Assembly: GCA_032622095.1 (NCBI GenBank)
Contig: CP136066.1
Location: forward strand, 200,716,978 to 200,780,977
Direction: 5' to 3'
Source of the DNA: Siphonodentalium dalli
Lineage: Eukaryota > Mollusca > Scaphopoda > Gadilida > Siphonodentaliidae
Length of the DNA: 64,000 nt
Position 1 is the first letter of the stretch. The number at the start of each line of letters is the position of its first letter. Both the position numbers and the translations under genes were made by a program. Positions 1 through 13,990 of the stretch are shown in pieces. The notes beneath the pieces were generated by a model. The model made no database searches, was not told the DNA's origin, and saw only the letters and a list, made by a program, of their open reading frames with translations.

Positions 1-3000
1 TATGAACGTCCACTCATAATTTGGTGTCGCAATGTCCAAAGAATTCGCAGTGACAGCGTTTTACGTAAAATCGCGATCGGTTTTGCTGAATCCTGGCTCG
101 CATATATGGTAGCCAGGTTAGAAATGATTGAACTGTAGTGCCCTCTGTGCGCCCTTAATGGGACAAATCCCCAATTAAAATTATCAATAACTGCAAAAGC
201 AAGGCTGCACAATACAATAGCGTCCATTTAACTTAATAATTGTCCACAATAGAGGGCGCACCAATCAATTCCCCATTGAAACGAAACCCGACAATTTCCC
301 CAATATCGGATAAGATTGACTACTATATATGGTAGCTACCTAGGGTTTAGTTTTGGTGGGGAATTGAAATAATAACTCACATATTAGCGCTAATCGTGAG
401 GTTATTTGGCCATATCGTATTTGTGAACATATGTGCGGAAGTATCGGTGACATTTGTGATCGCTCCGTGTGACTATGGGTGGGTTTTATAAATATGGGAT
501 GAATTTTTTGTCACATTGGGGATTTTCTCGAATTTAGTATTCGTGGGGAATCGGAATAATAGGTCCTTTTTGAACGGGTTTTTTTTCGGATCGGTGATTT
601 GACGGCGAGGGTGGGTGGCCGCCTCAAATACACATAATTACATCCCACCATCCCCGAAATGGGGGGGGGTTGTCACCCAATTGATTACTCTCTATATCAT
701 AATAATAGCGATGATATCCGGCCTAATCCGGGTTCTTCCGAACGAAATTTCTTGGATCGGTCGATTACATAAGGTGGCCGGTGGCCATATGAACGTCCAT
801 TCATAATTTGGTGTCGCAATGTCCAAAGAATTCGCATTGATAGCGTTTTACGTAAAATCGCGATCGGTTTTTCTGAATCCTGGCTCGCATATAAGGTAGC
901 CAGATTATAAATGATTGAACTGTACTGCTCTCTGCGAGCCCATAATGGGACAAAATCCCACTTAAAATTATCAATAACTGTAAAAGCAAGGCTGCACAAT
1001 ACAATAGCGTCCATTTAACTTAATGATTGTCCACAATAGAGGTCACACCATTCTATTCCCCATTGAAACGAAACCCGACAATTTCCCCAATATCGCGTAA
1101 GATTGACTCCTATATATGGTAGCTACCTAGGATTTAGTTTTGGTGGGGAATTGAAATAATAACTCACATATTAGCGCTAATCGTGAGGTTATTTGGCCAT
1201 ATCGTATTTATGAACATATGTGCGGAAGTATCGGTGACATTTGTGATCACCCCGTGTGACTATATATGGGTTCTATAAATATGGGATGCATTTTTTGTCA
1301 CATTGGGTATTTTCTCGGATTAGTATTCGTGGGGAATCGGAATAATAGGTCCTTTCAATAACTGCAAAAGCAATGCTGCACAATACCCAAGCGTCAATTT
1401 AACTTAACAATTGTCCACAATAGAGGGCACACCATTCGATTCCCCATTGAAACGAAACCCGACAAATTCCCCAATATCGCGTAAGATTGGCTCCTAAATG
1501 TATATATGGTAGCCAGTTTAAAAATGATTGAACTGTACTGCTCTCTGTGCGCCCATAATGGGACAAAACCCCACTTAAAATTAATAATAACTGCAAAAGT
1601 AAGGCTGCACAATACAATAGCGTCCATTTAACTTAATAATTGTCCACAATAGAGGACACACCAATCGATTCCCCATTGAAACGAAACCCGACAAATTCCC
1701 CAATATCGCATAAGATTGACTCCTATATATGGTAACTACCTAGGGTTTAGTTTTGGTGGGGAATTGAAATAATAACTCACATATTAGCGCTAATCGTGAG
1801 GTTATTTGGCCATATCGTATTTGTGAACATATGTGCGGAAGTATCGGTGACATTTGTGATCTCCCCGTGTGACTATGGGTGGGTTTTATAAATATGGGAT
1901 GCATTTTTTGTCACATTGGGGATTTTCTCGAATTTAGTATTCGTGGGGAATCGGAATAATAGGTCCTTTTTGAACGGGGTTTTTTCGGATCGGTGATTTG
2001 ACGGCGAGGGTGGGTGGCCGCCTCAAATACACATAATTACATCCCACCATCCCCGAAATGGGGGGGGGGGTTGTCACCCAATTGATTACTCTCTATATCA
2101 TAATAATAGCGATGATATCCGGCCTAATCCGGGTTCTTCCGAACGAAATTTCTTGGATCGGTCGATTACATAAGGTGGCCGGTGGCCATATGAACGTCCA
2201 TTCATAATTTGGTGTCGCAATGTCCAAAGAATTCGCACTGATAGCGTTTTACGTAAAATCACGATCGGTTTTTCTGAATCCTGGCTCGCATATAAGGTAG
2301 CCAGATTATAAATGATTGAACTGTACTGCTCTCTGTGAGCCCATAATGGGACAAAATCCCACTTAAAATTATCAATAACTGTAAAAGCAAGGCTGCACAA
2401 TACAATAGCGTTCATTTAACTTAATGATTGTCCACAATAGAGGGCACACCATTCTATTCCCCATGGAAACGAAACCCGACAATTTCCCCAATATCGCGTA
2501 AGATTGACTCCTATATATGGTAGCTACCTAGGATTTAGTTTTGGTGGGGAATTGAAATAATAACTCACATATTAGCGCTAATCGTGAGGTTTATTTGGCT
2601 ATATCGTATTTGTGAACATATGTGCGGAAGTATCGGTGACATTTGTGATCACCCCGTGTGACTATATATGGGTTCTATAAATATGGGATGCATTTTTTGA
2701 CACATTGGGTATTTTCTCGGATTAGTATTCGTGGGGAATCGGAATAATAGGTCCTTTCAATAACTGCAAAAGCAATGCTGCACAATACAATAGCGTCAAT
2801 TTAACTTAACAATTGTCCACAATAGAGGGCACACCATTCGATTCCCCATTGAAACGAAACCCGACAAATTCCCCAATATCGCGTAAGATTGGCTCCTATA
2901 TATGGTAGCCAGTTTAGAAATGATTGAACTGTACTGCTCTCTGTGCGCCCATAATGGGACAAAACCCCATTTAAAATTATCAATAACTGCAAAAGCAAGG

Positions 3001-4048
3001 CTGCACAATACAATAGCGTCCATTTAACTTAATAATTGTCCAGAATAGAGGGCACACCAATCGATTTCCCATTGAAACGAAACCCGACAAATTCCCCAAT
3101 ATCGCGTAAGATTGACTCCTATATATGGTAGCTACCTAGGGTTTAGTTTTGGTGGGGAATTGAAATAATAACTCACATATTAGCGCTAATCGTGAGGTTA
3201 TTTGGCCATATCGTATTTGTGAACATATGTGCGGAAGTATCGGTGACATTTGTGATCGCCCCGTGTGACTATATAGATTGGTTCTATAAATATGGGATGC
3301 ATTTTTGTCACATTGGGGATTTTCTCGAATTTAATATTCGTGGGGAATCGGAATAATAGGTCCTTTTTGAACGGGTTTTTTCGGATCGGTGATTTGACGG
3401 CGAGGGTGGGTGGCCGCCTCAAATACACATAATTACCTCCCACCATCCCCGAAATGGGGGGGGGTGGTTGTCACCCAATTGATGACTCTCTATATCATAA
3501 TAATAGCGATGATATCCGGCCTAATCCGGGTTCTTCCGAACGAGATTTCTTGGATCGTTCGATTACATAAGGTGACCGGTGGCCATATGAACGTTCACTC
3601 ATAAAATGGTGTCGCAATGTCCAAATAATTCGCAGGGACGGCGTTTTACGTCGTAAATTCGGGATCGGATTTGCTGAATCCTAGCTCGCATATATTTGGT
3701 AGCCAGATTAGAAGTGAATGAACCGCAGTGCTCTCTGTGTGCCCATAATGGGACAAAACCCCACTCAAAATTATCAATAACTGCAAAAGCACGGCTGCAA
3801 AACACAATAGCGTCTATTTAACTTAATAATTGTCCACAATAGAGGGCACATCAATCGATTCCCCATTGAAACGAAACCCGACAAATTCCCCAATATCGCG
3901 TCAGGTTGACTCCTATATATGGTAGCTACCTAGGATTTAGTTTTGGTGGGGAATTGAAATAATAACTCACATATTAGCGCTAATCGTGAGGAAGTATCGG
4001 TGACATTTGTGATCGCCCCGTGTGACTATAGATGGGTTCTATAAATCT
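1..4048. repeat. Satellite array with ~1.4 kb higher-order period
   Basis: Landmarks recur in order. The block starting tatgaacgtcca occurs at about 789, 2191 and 3588, with spacings of 1402 and 1397 bp, and a further copy starts at position 1. Within each period a shorter sub-block headed by caataactgcaaaagca recurs, near 972, 1357, 1587, 2375, 2757, 2982 and 3776. Each period is therefore a composite of a long and a shortened version of the same ~0.6-0.8 kb unit. Short open frames appear on both strands but belong to the repeat and recur with it. The array starts before the window and ends abruptly where the 140 bp satellite begins. Confidence 0.9.
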
Positions 4049-7000
4049 GGTCCATACCACATTTTCACCCCCGCAGGTGGTACTCCCGTGGTGATGGGTG
4101 GGGATCGGGGTATTTCTTGGGTGTATTTGGGGCGGGACACCGTGGTGAAGGATGGGGTCTGGGTGTTTCTATGGTGTATTTGGGGCGGGTCACCGACCCA
4201 TGCTGTCAAATCCGTCGAAATCTTTTCCCTTGTGGAAAATATTCCATATCCCATTTTCACCCCCCTGGGGCGGGTACCACCGGGGTGATTGGTGGGGTCG
4301 GGGGTTTCCTATGGTGTATTTGTGGCTGGCCACCGACCCATGCCGTCAAATCGGTTGAAATCCTTACCGTTTTCGAAAATGTTTCATACCCCATTTTCAC
4401 ACACTCGGGCTGGTACCTCCGGGCTGATTGGTGGGGTCGAGGTGTTTCTATGGTGTATTTGGGGTGGGCCACCCACCCATGCCATCAAATCGGTTGAAGT
4501 CCTTAGCTTTCTCGAAAATGGTCCATACCCCATTTTCATCTCGGGGTGGCCACCGATCCATGCCGTCAAATCGGTCGAAATCCTTACAATTCTCGAAAAT
4601 GGTCCATACCCAATTTTTACCCCCTCGGGCTGGTACCTCCGGTTGTGATTGGTGGTGTCGGGGTGTTTCGAGGGTGTGGTTTTGGCGGGCCACCCTCCCA
4701 TCTAGTCAAATCGGTCGAAATCCTTTCCTTTTCGAAAATGGGCGATACCTCATTTTCACCCCCTTGCGTGGTACCCCCAGCTGACAGGTTGGTGTGGTTT
4801 TTCTGTGATGTATTTCATGCAGGCCACCCACCCAAATTGCCGTCAAATTGGTCGAAATACTTACCGTTCTCGAAAATGGTCCATACCCAATATTCACCCC
4901 CTTGGATTGTTACCCCCCCCCCGGGTGATGGGTGGAGTTCGGGTGTTTCTAGTTTGTATTTTGGGCGGGCCACCCACCCATGACGACAAATCGGTCGAAA
5001 TCCTTACCGTTCTCGAAAATGGTCCATACCCCATTTTCACCCATCGGGTGGTACCGCCGGTTGTGGGGTGTTTCTATTGTGTATTTGGGGTGTGCCACCC
5101 GCCCATAACGTCAAATCGGTTGAAATACTTACGGTTCTCGAATATTTCCATACTCCATTTTTACCCCCTCGGGGTGGTACCCCAGGGGATGATGGTTGGG
5201 GTAGGTGTGTTTCTCGTGTGTATTTGTGGCTGGCCACCCACCCACGCCGTCAAATCAGTTGAAATCCTTACCGTTCTCAAAAATGGTCCATACCCCATGT
5301 TCACCCCTCGGGTGGTACCCACGGTGGTGATGGGTGTGCGATCGTGTGTTTCTATGGTGTATTTGGGTAAGCCACCCACCCGTGCCGTCAAATCGGTTGA
5401 AGTCCTTACCTTTCTCGAAAATGGTCCATACCCCATTTTCATCTCCTCGGGGTGGTACCACCGGGGTGATGGTGGGGATCTGGGTGTTTCCATGGTCTAT
5501 TTTGGGCGGGTCACCCACACATGCCGTCAAATTGGTTGAAATCTTTACCGTTCTCGAAAATGGTCCATACCCCATTTTACCCCCTCGGGTGGTAGCATAC
5601 CTCCCGTGGGTGATGATGGGGGTCGGACGTTTGTAGGGCGTGTAAGTAGGGCAACCCATTCATACCGTCAAATCAGTCGATATCCTTACCGTACTCGAAA
5701 ATGGTCCATACCCCATGTTCACCCCCTCGGGGTGGTACCCCCGTGGTGATGGATGGGGGAATGGGTGTTTCTAGGGTGTATTTGGAGCGGGCCACCCAAC
5801 CATGCCGTCAAATCGGTCGAAACCCTTACCGTTCTCGAAAATGGTCCATACCCCATTTTCACACCTCAGGGTGGTACCTCCGGGTGAGTGGAGGTGTCGG
5901 AGTGTTTCTAGGGTGGTGTTATGGTGGGCCACCCTGCCATGTAGTCAAATCGGTCGAAATTCTTACCTTCTCGGAAATGGTCGATACATGTACCTCATTT
6001 TCACCCCCTTGGGAGGTACCCCCAGCTGACAGGTGGGATGGGGTTTTTCTATGGTGTATAGAGGCGGGCTACCCACCCAAATGCCATCAATCGGTCGAAA
6101 TCTGTACCGTTCTCGAAAATGTTCCATACCCAATGGTTACCCCTCGGAGTGTTACCCCCCCCCCCCCCCCGGTGATGGTGGGGTTCGGGTGTTTCTATGG
6201 TTTATTTGGGGCGAGTCACCCACCCATACCGTCAAATGGGTCGATGTCCTTACCGTTCACGAAAATGGTCCGTTCCCATTTTCACCCCATCGGGTTGTAC
6301 CCCCGGGAGTGATGTTGAGGGCGAGGGGTGTTTATATTGTGTATTTGGGTGTGCCACGCGCCCATAACATCAAATCGGTCGAAATCCTTACCGTTTGCGA
6401 AAATGGTCCATACCCAATTTTCACCCCCTCGGGCGGGTACCACCGGGGTGATTGGTGGGGTCGGGCGTTTCCTATGGTGTATTTGTGGCTGGCCACCGAC
6501 CCATGCCGTCAAATCGGTCGAAATTCTTACCATTCTCGAAAATGTGCCATACCCCATTTTCACCCCATCGGGCTGGTATCTCCGGGCTGATTGGTGGGGT
6601 CGGGTGTTTCTATGGTCTATTTGGGGTGGGCCACCCACCCATGCCATCAAATCGGTTGATGTCCTTACCTTTCTCGAAAATGGTCCGTACCCCATTTTCA
6701 TCTCGGGGTGGCCACCGATCCATGCCGTCAAATCGGTCGAAATCCTTACAATTCTCGAAAATGGTCCATACCCCATTTTCACCCCCTCGGGCTGGTACCT
6801 CCGGTGGTTATTGGTGGTGTCGGGGTGTTTCGAGGGTGTGGTTTTGGCGGGCCACCCTCCCATCTAGTCAAATCGGTCGAATCCTTTGGTGTGGTTTTTC
6901 TGTGATGTATTTGATTCGGGCCACCCACCCAAAATGCCGTCAAATCGGTCGAAATACTTACCGTTCTCGAAAATGGTCCATACCCAATGTTCACCCCTTT

Positions 7001-7857
7001 GGAGTGTTACCACCCCTCCCCCGGGTGATGGGTGGGGTTCGGGTGTTTCTATGTTGTATTTTGGGCGGGCCACACACCCATGACGTCAAATCGGTCGAAA
7101 TCCTTACCGTTCTCGAAAATGATCCATACCCCATTTTTACACCCTCGGGGTGGTACCCCAGGGGATGATGGTTGGGGTAGGTGTGTTTATAGTTTGTATT
7201 TGTGGCTGGCCACCCACCCACGCCGTAAAATCAGTTGAAATCCTTACCGTTCTCTAAAATGGTCCATACCCCATGTTCACCCCTCGGGTGGTACACACGG
7301 TGGTGATGGGTGTGCGATCGTGTGTTTCTATGGTGTATTTGGGTAAGCCATCCACCCGTGCCGTCAAATCGGTTAATGTCCTTACCTTTCTCGAAAATGG
7401 TCCATACCCCATTTTCATCTCCTCGGGGTGGTACCGCCGGGGTGATGGGTGGGGGTCGGGGTGTTTCCAGGGTCTATTTTGGGCGGGTCACCCACACATG
7501 CCGTCAAACTGGTTGAAATATTTACCGTTCTCGAAAATGGTCCATACCCCATTTTACCCCCCTCGGGTGGTAGCCTACCTCCCGTTGGTGATGATGTGCG
7601 TCGGGACGTTTGTAGAGCGTGTTTTTGGCGGGCAACCCATTCATACCGTCAAATCGGTCGAAATCCTTACCGTACTCGAAAATGGTCCATACCCCATGTT
7701 AACCCCCTCTGGGTGGTACCCCCGTGGTGATGGATGGGGGTATGGGTTTTTCTATGGAGTATAGAGGCGGGCCACCCACCCAAATGCCATCAATCGGTCG
7801 AAATCCGTACCGTTCTCGAAAATGGTCCATACCCAATGTTTACCCCTCGGAGTGTTA

Positions 7858-7880
7858 CCCCCCCCCCCCCCCCCCCCCCC
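7858..7880 (+). repeat. Poly-C tract (23 C)
   Basis: An uninterrupted run of 23 C lies at the C-rich position of one satellite monomer. Equivalent monomers carry 16 C at 6155-6170, 14 at 9283-9296, 14 at 10711-10724, 16 at 12136-12151 and 16 at 13256-13271. Confidence 0.95.
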
Positions 7881-10800
7881 GGTGATGGGTGGGGTTCGGG
7901 TGTTTCTATGGTTTATTTGGGGCGGGTCACCCACCTATGCCGTCAAATCGGTCGATGTCCTTACCGTTCTCGAAAATGGTCCGTTCCCATTTTCACCCCA
8001 TCGGGTTGTACCCCCGGGAGTGATGTTGAGGGGCGAGGGGTGCTTATATTGTGCATTTGGTGTGCCACGCGCCCATAACATCAAATCGGTCGAAATCCTT
8101 ATCGTTTGCGAAATTGGTCCATACCCCATTTCCACCTTCTCGGTTGGTACCCCCCGGGGTGATGGGTGGGGATCGGGGTGTTTCTATGAAGTATTTGGTG
8201 AAGTATTTTCACCCCCTTGCGTGGTACCCCCCCAGCTGACAGGTTGTTGTGGTTTTTCTGTGATGTATTTCATGCGGGCCACCCACCCAAAATGCCGTCA
8301 AATTGGTCGAAATACTTACCGTTCTCGAAAATGGTCCATACCCAATGTTCACCCCTTGTATTGTTACCCCCCCCCCGGGTAATGGTGGGGTTCGGGTGTT
8401 TCTAGGTTGCAGTTTGGGCGGGCCACCCACCCATGACGTCAAATCGGTTGAAATCTTTACCGTTCTCGAAAATTGTCCATATTCCATTTTTACCCCCTCG
8501 GGGTGGTACCACAGGGGATGATGGTTGGGGTAGGTGTGTTTCTAGTGTGTATTTGTGGCTGGCCACCCACCCACGCCGTCAAATCAGTTGAAATCCTTAC
8601 CGTTCTCAAAAATGGTCCATACCCCATATTTACCCCTTGGGTGGTAGCCTACCTCCCACGGTGATGATGGGGGTTGGGTGTGTGTAGGGTGTGTTTGTGG
8701 CAGGCCACCCATTCATACCGCCAAATCGGTCGAAATCCGTAACGTTCTCGAAAATGTTCCATACCATATTCATGCTCATCACCTTGGGTGTACCCCCGTT
8801 GTGGAGTATGGGGTCTGGGTGTTTCTAGGGTGTATTTGGGGCTGGCCACAGACCCATGCCGTCAAATCGGTCGAAATCCTTACAATTCTCGAAAATGGTC
8901 CATACCCCATTTTCACCCCCTCGGGCGGGTACCACCGGGCTGATTGGTATGGTCGGGGTGTTTCTATGGTCTATTTGGGTGGGCCACCGATCCATGCCGT
9001 CAAATCGGTCGAAATCCTTACAATTCTCGAAAATGGTCCATACCCCATTTTCACCCCCTCGGCCTGGTACCTCCGGTGGTGATTGGTGGTGTCGGGCTGT
9101 TTCGAGGGTGTGGTTTTGGCGGACCACCCTCCCATCTACTCAAATCGGTCGAAATCCTTTGGTGTGGTTTTTCTGTGATGTATTTGATTCGGGCCACCCA
9201 CCCAAAATGCCGTCAAATCGGTCGAAATACTTACCGTTCTCGAAAATGGTCCATACCCAATGTTCACCCCTTTGGAGTGTTACCCCCCCCCCCCCCTCCC
9301 ACCGGTGATGGGTGGGGTTCGGGTGTTTCTATGGTTTATTTGGGGCGGGTCACCCACCTATGCCGTCAAATCGGTCGATGTCCTTACCGTTCTCGAAAAT
9401 GGTCCGTTCCCATTTTCACCCCATCGGGTTGTACCCCCGGGAGTGATGTTGAGGGGCGAGGGGTGCTTATATTGTGCATTTGGTGTGCCACGCGCCCATA
9501 ACATCAAATCGGTCGAAATCCTTATCGTTTGCGAAATTGGTCCATACCCCATTTCCACCTTCTCGGTTGGTACCCCCCGGGGTGATGGGTGGGGATCGGG
9601 GTGTTTCTATGAAGTATTTGGTGAAGTATTTTCACCCCCCTTGCGTGGTACCCCCCCAGCTGACAGGTTGTTGTGGTTTTTCTGTGATGTATTTCATGCG
9701 GGCCACCCACCCAAAATGCCGTCAAATTGGTCGAAATACTTACCGTTCTCGAAAATGGTCCATACCCAATGTTCACCCCCTTGGATTGTTACCCCCCCAC
9801 CCCGGGTAATGGTGGGGTTCGGGTGTTTCTAGGTTGCAGTTTGGGCGGGCCACCCACCCATGACGTCAAATCGGTTGAAATCTTTACCGTTCTCGAAAAT
9901 TGTCCATATTCCATTTTTACCCCCTCGGGGTGGTACCACAGGGGATGATGGTTGGGGTAGGTGTGTTTCTAGTGTGTATTTGTGGCTGGCCACCCACCCA
10001 CGCCGTCAAATCAGTTGAAATCCTTACCGTTCTCAAAAATGGTCCATACCCCATATTTACCCCTTGGGTGGTAGCCTACCTCCCACGGTGATGATGGGGG
10101 TTGGGTGTGTGTAGGGTGTGTTTGTGGCAGGCCACCCATTCATACCGCCAAATCGGTCGAAATCCGTAACGTTCTCGAAAATGTTCCATACCATATTCAT
10201 GCTCATCACCTTGGGTGTACCCCCGTTGTGGAGGATGGGGTCTGGGTGTTTCTAGGGTGTATTTGGGGCTGGCCACAGACCCATGCCGTCAAATCGGTCG
10301 AAATCCTTACAATTCTCGAAAATGGTCCATACCCCATTTTCACCCCCTCGGGCGGGTACCACCGGGCTGATTGGTATGGTCGGGGTGTTTCTATGGTCTA
10401 TTTGGGTGGGCCACCGATCCATGCCGTCAAATCGGTCGAAATGCTTACAATTCTCGAAAATGGTCCATACCCCATTTTCACCCCCTCGGCCTGGTACCTC
10501 CGGTGGTGATTGGTGGTGTCGGGCTGTTTCGAGGGTGTGGTTTTGGCGGACCACCCTCCCATCTACTCAAATCGGTCGAAATCCTTTGGTGTGGTTTTTC
10601 TGTGATGTATTTGATTCGGGCCACCCACCCAAAATGCCGTCAAATCGGTCGAAATACTTACCGTTCTCGAAAATGGTCCATACCCAATGTTCACCCCCTT
10701 TGGAGTGTTACCCCCCCCCCCCCCTCCCACCGGTGATGGGTGGGTTTCGGGTGTTTCTATGGTTTATTTGGGGCGGGTCACCCACCTATGCCGTCAAATC

Positions 10801-12165
10801 GGTCGATGTCCTTACCGTTCTCGAAAATGGTCCGTTCCCATTTTCACCCCATCGGGTTGTACCCCCGGGAGTGATGTTGAGGGGCGAGGGGTGCTTATAT
10901 TGTGCATTTGGTGTGCCACGCGCCCATAACATCAAATCGGTCGAAATCCTTATCGTTTGCGAAATTGGTCCATACCCCATTTCCACCTTCTCGGTTGGTA
11001 CCCCCGGGGTGATGGGTGGGGATCGGGGTGTTTCTATGAAGTATTTGGTGAAGTATTTTCACCCCCTTGCGTGGTACCCCCCCAGCTGACAGGTTGTTGT
11101 GGTTTTTCTGTGATGTATTTCATGCGGGCCACCCACCCAAAATGCCGTCAAATTGGTCGAAATACTTACCGTTCTCGAAAATGGTCCATACCCAATGTTC
11201 ACACCCCTTGGATTGTTACCCCCCCCCGGGTAATGGTGGGGTTCGGGTGTTTCTAGGTTGCAGTTTGGGCGGGCCACCCACCCATGACGTCAAATCGGTT
11301 GAAATCTTTACCGTTCTCGAAAATTGTCCATATTCCATTTTTACCCCCTCGGGGTGGTACCACAGGGGATGATGGTTGGGGTAGGTGTGTTTCTAGTGTG
11401 TATTTGTGGCTGGCCACCCACCCACGCCGTCAAATCAGTTGAAATCCTTACCGTTCTCAAAAATGGTCCATACCCCATATTTACCCCTTGGGTGGTAGCC
11501 TACCTCCCACGGTGGTGATGGGGGTTGGGTGTGTGTAGGGTGTGTTTGTGGCAGGCCACCCATTCATACCGCCAAATCGGTCGAAATCCGTAACGTTCTC
11601 GAAAATGTTCCATACCATATTCATGCTCATCACCTTGGGTGTACCCCCGTTGTGGAGGATGGGGTCTGGGTGTTTCTAGGGTGTATTTGGGGCTGGCCAC
11701 AGACCCATGCCGTCAAATCGGTCGAAATCCTTACAATTCTCGAAAATGGTCCATACCCCATTTTCACCCCCTCGGGCGGGTACCACCGGGCTGATTGGTA
11801 TGGTCGGGGTGTTTCTATGGTCTATTTGGGTGGGCCACCGATCCATGCCGTCAAATCGGTCGAAATCCTTACAATTCTCGAAAATGGTCCATACCCCATT
11901 TTCACCCCCTCGGCCTGGTACCCTCCGGTGGTGATTGGTGGTGTCGGGCTGTTTCGAGGGTGTGGTTTTGGCGGACCACCCTCCCATCTACTCAAATCGG
12001 TCGAAATCCTTTGGTGTGGTTTTTCTGTGATGTATTTGATTCGGGCCACCCACCCAAAATGCCGTCAAATCGGTCGAAATACTTACCGTTCTCGAAAATG
12101 GTCCATACCCAATGTTCACCCCCTTTGGAGTGTTACCCCCCCCCCCCCCCCTCCCACCGGTGATG
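7881..12165. repeat. Three tandem ~1.43 kb higher-order units inside the 140 bp satellite
   Basis: The marker monomer beginning ggtgatgggtgggg, with tatggtttatttggggcggg after it, occurs at 7881, 9304 and 10733. This gives periods of 1423 and 1429 bp, or about ten monomers. A second marker, gaagtatttggtgaagtatt, occurs once in each unit at about 8189, 9611 and 11038. Copies are nearly identical over their length, whereas neighbouring monomers within a unit differ widely. That pattern means the 1.43 kb block, not the single monomer, was the last unit amplified. Most differences seen are in poly-C length plus a few substitutions. Confidence 0.9.
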
Positions 12166-13790
12166 GGTGGGGTTCGGGTGTTTCTAGGTTGTATTTTGGG
12201 CGGGCCACCCACCCATGACGTCAAATCGGTCGAAATCCTTACCGTTCTCGAATATTGTCCATACTCCATTTTTACCCCCTCGGGGTGGTACCCCAGGGGA
12301 TGATGGTTGGGGTAGGTGTGTTTCTAGTTTGTATTTGTGGCTGGCCACCCACGCACGCCGTCAAATCAGTTGAAATCCTTACCGTTTTCGAAAATGGTCC
12401 ATGCCCAATGTTCACCCCTCGGGTGGTACCCACGGTGGTGATGGGTGTGCGATCGTGTGTTTCTATGGTGTATTTGGGTAAGCCATCCACCCGTGCCGTC
12501 AAATCGGTTGAAGTCCATACCCCATTTTCATCTCCTCGGGGTGGTACCGCCGGGGTGATGGGTGGGGATCGGGGTGTTTACATGGTCTATTTTGGGCGGG
12601 TCACCCACACATGCCGTCAAACTGGTTGAAATCTTTACCGTTCTCGAAAATGGTCCATACCCCATTTTACCCCCCTCGGGTGGTAGCCTACCTCCCGTGG
12701 ATGATGATGGGGGTCGGGACGTTTGTATGGCGTGTTTTGGGCGGGCAACCCATTTATACCGTCAAATCGGTCGAAATCCTTACCGTACTCGAAAATGGTC
12801 CATACCCCATGTTCACCCCCTCGGGGTGGTACCCCCCGTGGTGATGGATGGGGGTATGGGTGTTTCTATGGTGTATTTGGAGCGGGCCACCCACCCATGC
12901 CGTCAAATCGGTCGAAACCCTTACCGTTCTCTAAAATGGTCCATACCCCATTTTCACACCTCGGGGTGGTACCCTCCGGGTGATTGGAGGGGTCGGAGTG
13001 TTTCTAGGGTGGTGTTTTGGCGGGCCACTCTGCCATGTAGTCAAATCGGTCGAAATTCTTACCTTCTCGAAAATGGTCGATACATGTACCTCATTTTCAC
13101 CCCCTTGGGAGGTACCCCCAGCTGACAGGTGGTGGGGTGTTTCTATGGTGTATAGAGGCGGGCCACCCACCCAAATGCCATCAAATCGGTCGAAATCCGT
13201 ACCGTTCTCGAAAATGGTCCATACCCAATGTTTACCCCTCGGAGTGTTAACCCCTCCCCCCCCCCCCCCCCGGGTGATGGGTGGGGTTCGGGTGTTTATA
13301 TGGTTTATTTGGGGCGGGTCACCCACCCATGCCGTCAAATCGGTCGATGTCCTTACCGTTCTCGTTTTCACCCCTCGAGTTGTACCCCCGGGAGTGATGT
13401 TAAGGGGCGACGGGTGTTTATATTGTGTATTTGGGTGTGCCAAGCGCCCATAACATCAAATCGGTCGAAATCCTTACCGTTTGCGAAAATGGTCCATACC
13501 CCATTTCCACCTTCTCGATTGGTACCCCCGAGGTGATGGGTGGGGGATCGGGGTGTTTCTATGGAGTATTGGACCACCCATACCGTGAAATTGGTTGAAA
13601 TCCTTACCATTCTCGAAAATGGTCCATACCCCATTTGCATCCCTTCGGTGGTACCCCCGGAGGGGGGGTGGGGATCGGGGTATTTCCAGGGTGTATTTGG
13701 GGTGGGCCACCCACTCATTCCGTTAAATTGGTCGAAATCCTTACCTTTCTCGAATATTTTCCATACCCCATTTCACCCCCTCGTGTGGTA

Positions 13791-13815
13791 CCCCCCCCCC
13801 CCCCCCCCCCCCCCC
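13791..13815 (+). repeat. Poly-C tract (25 C)
   Basis: This is the longest C run in the window. It lies in one of the last monomers before the satellite ends. Confidence 0.95.
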
Positions 13816-13990
13816 ACCGAGGATGATGGTTGTGGGTAAGTGTGTTTCTAGGGTGTATTTGTGGCTGGCCACCCACCCATCCCGTCAAATCGGTTGTAAT
13901 CCTCACCGTTCTCGAAAATAGTCCTTACCCCATTTTCACCCCCTCGTTGTGGTACCCCCGGTGTGATGGGTGGGGATCGGTGTGTTTACA

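Larger units (their letters stand above)
4049..13990. repeat. ~140 bp satellite array
   Basis: The anchor caaatcggtcgaaatcctta, with small variants, recurs about every 137-141 bp. Examples are 4207, 4347, 4486, then after an 81 bp short unit 4567 and 4707. Each monomer also carries tctcgaaaatggtccatacc, a C-rich segment, a G-rich segment and gggcgggccacccaccca. Monomers are degenerate and some are truncated. Frames up to about 268 codons run through the array because many units are near a multiple of three and poor in stops; the predicted peptides are themselves periodic and similar on both strands, so I treat none as genes. Confidence 0.95.

Noticed and set aside
1-4048. Hammerhead ribozyme in the satellite, suggested by recurring gaaac
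   Set aside because: The matching ctgatga core was not found at a suitable distance in the repeat unit.
4022-13839. Dozens of open frames of 60-268 codons on both strands
   Set aside because: Their peptides repeat with the 140 bp satellite period and occur at once on both strands. They follow from unit length and low stop content, not from coding.
4049-13990. CRISPR-like array
   Set aside because: Repeats are ~140 bp, degenerate and without unique spacers, in an animal-type genome.
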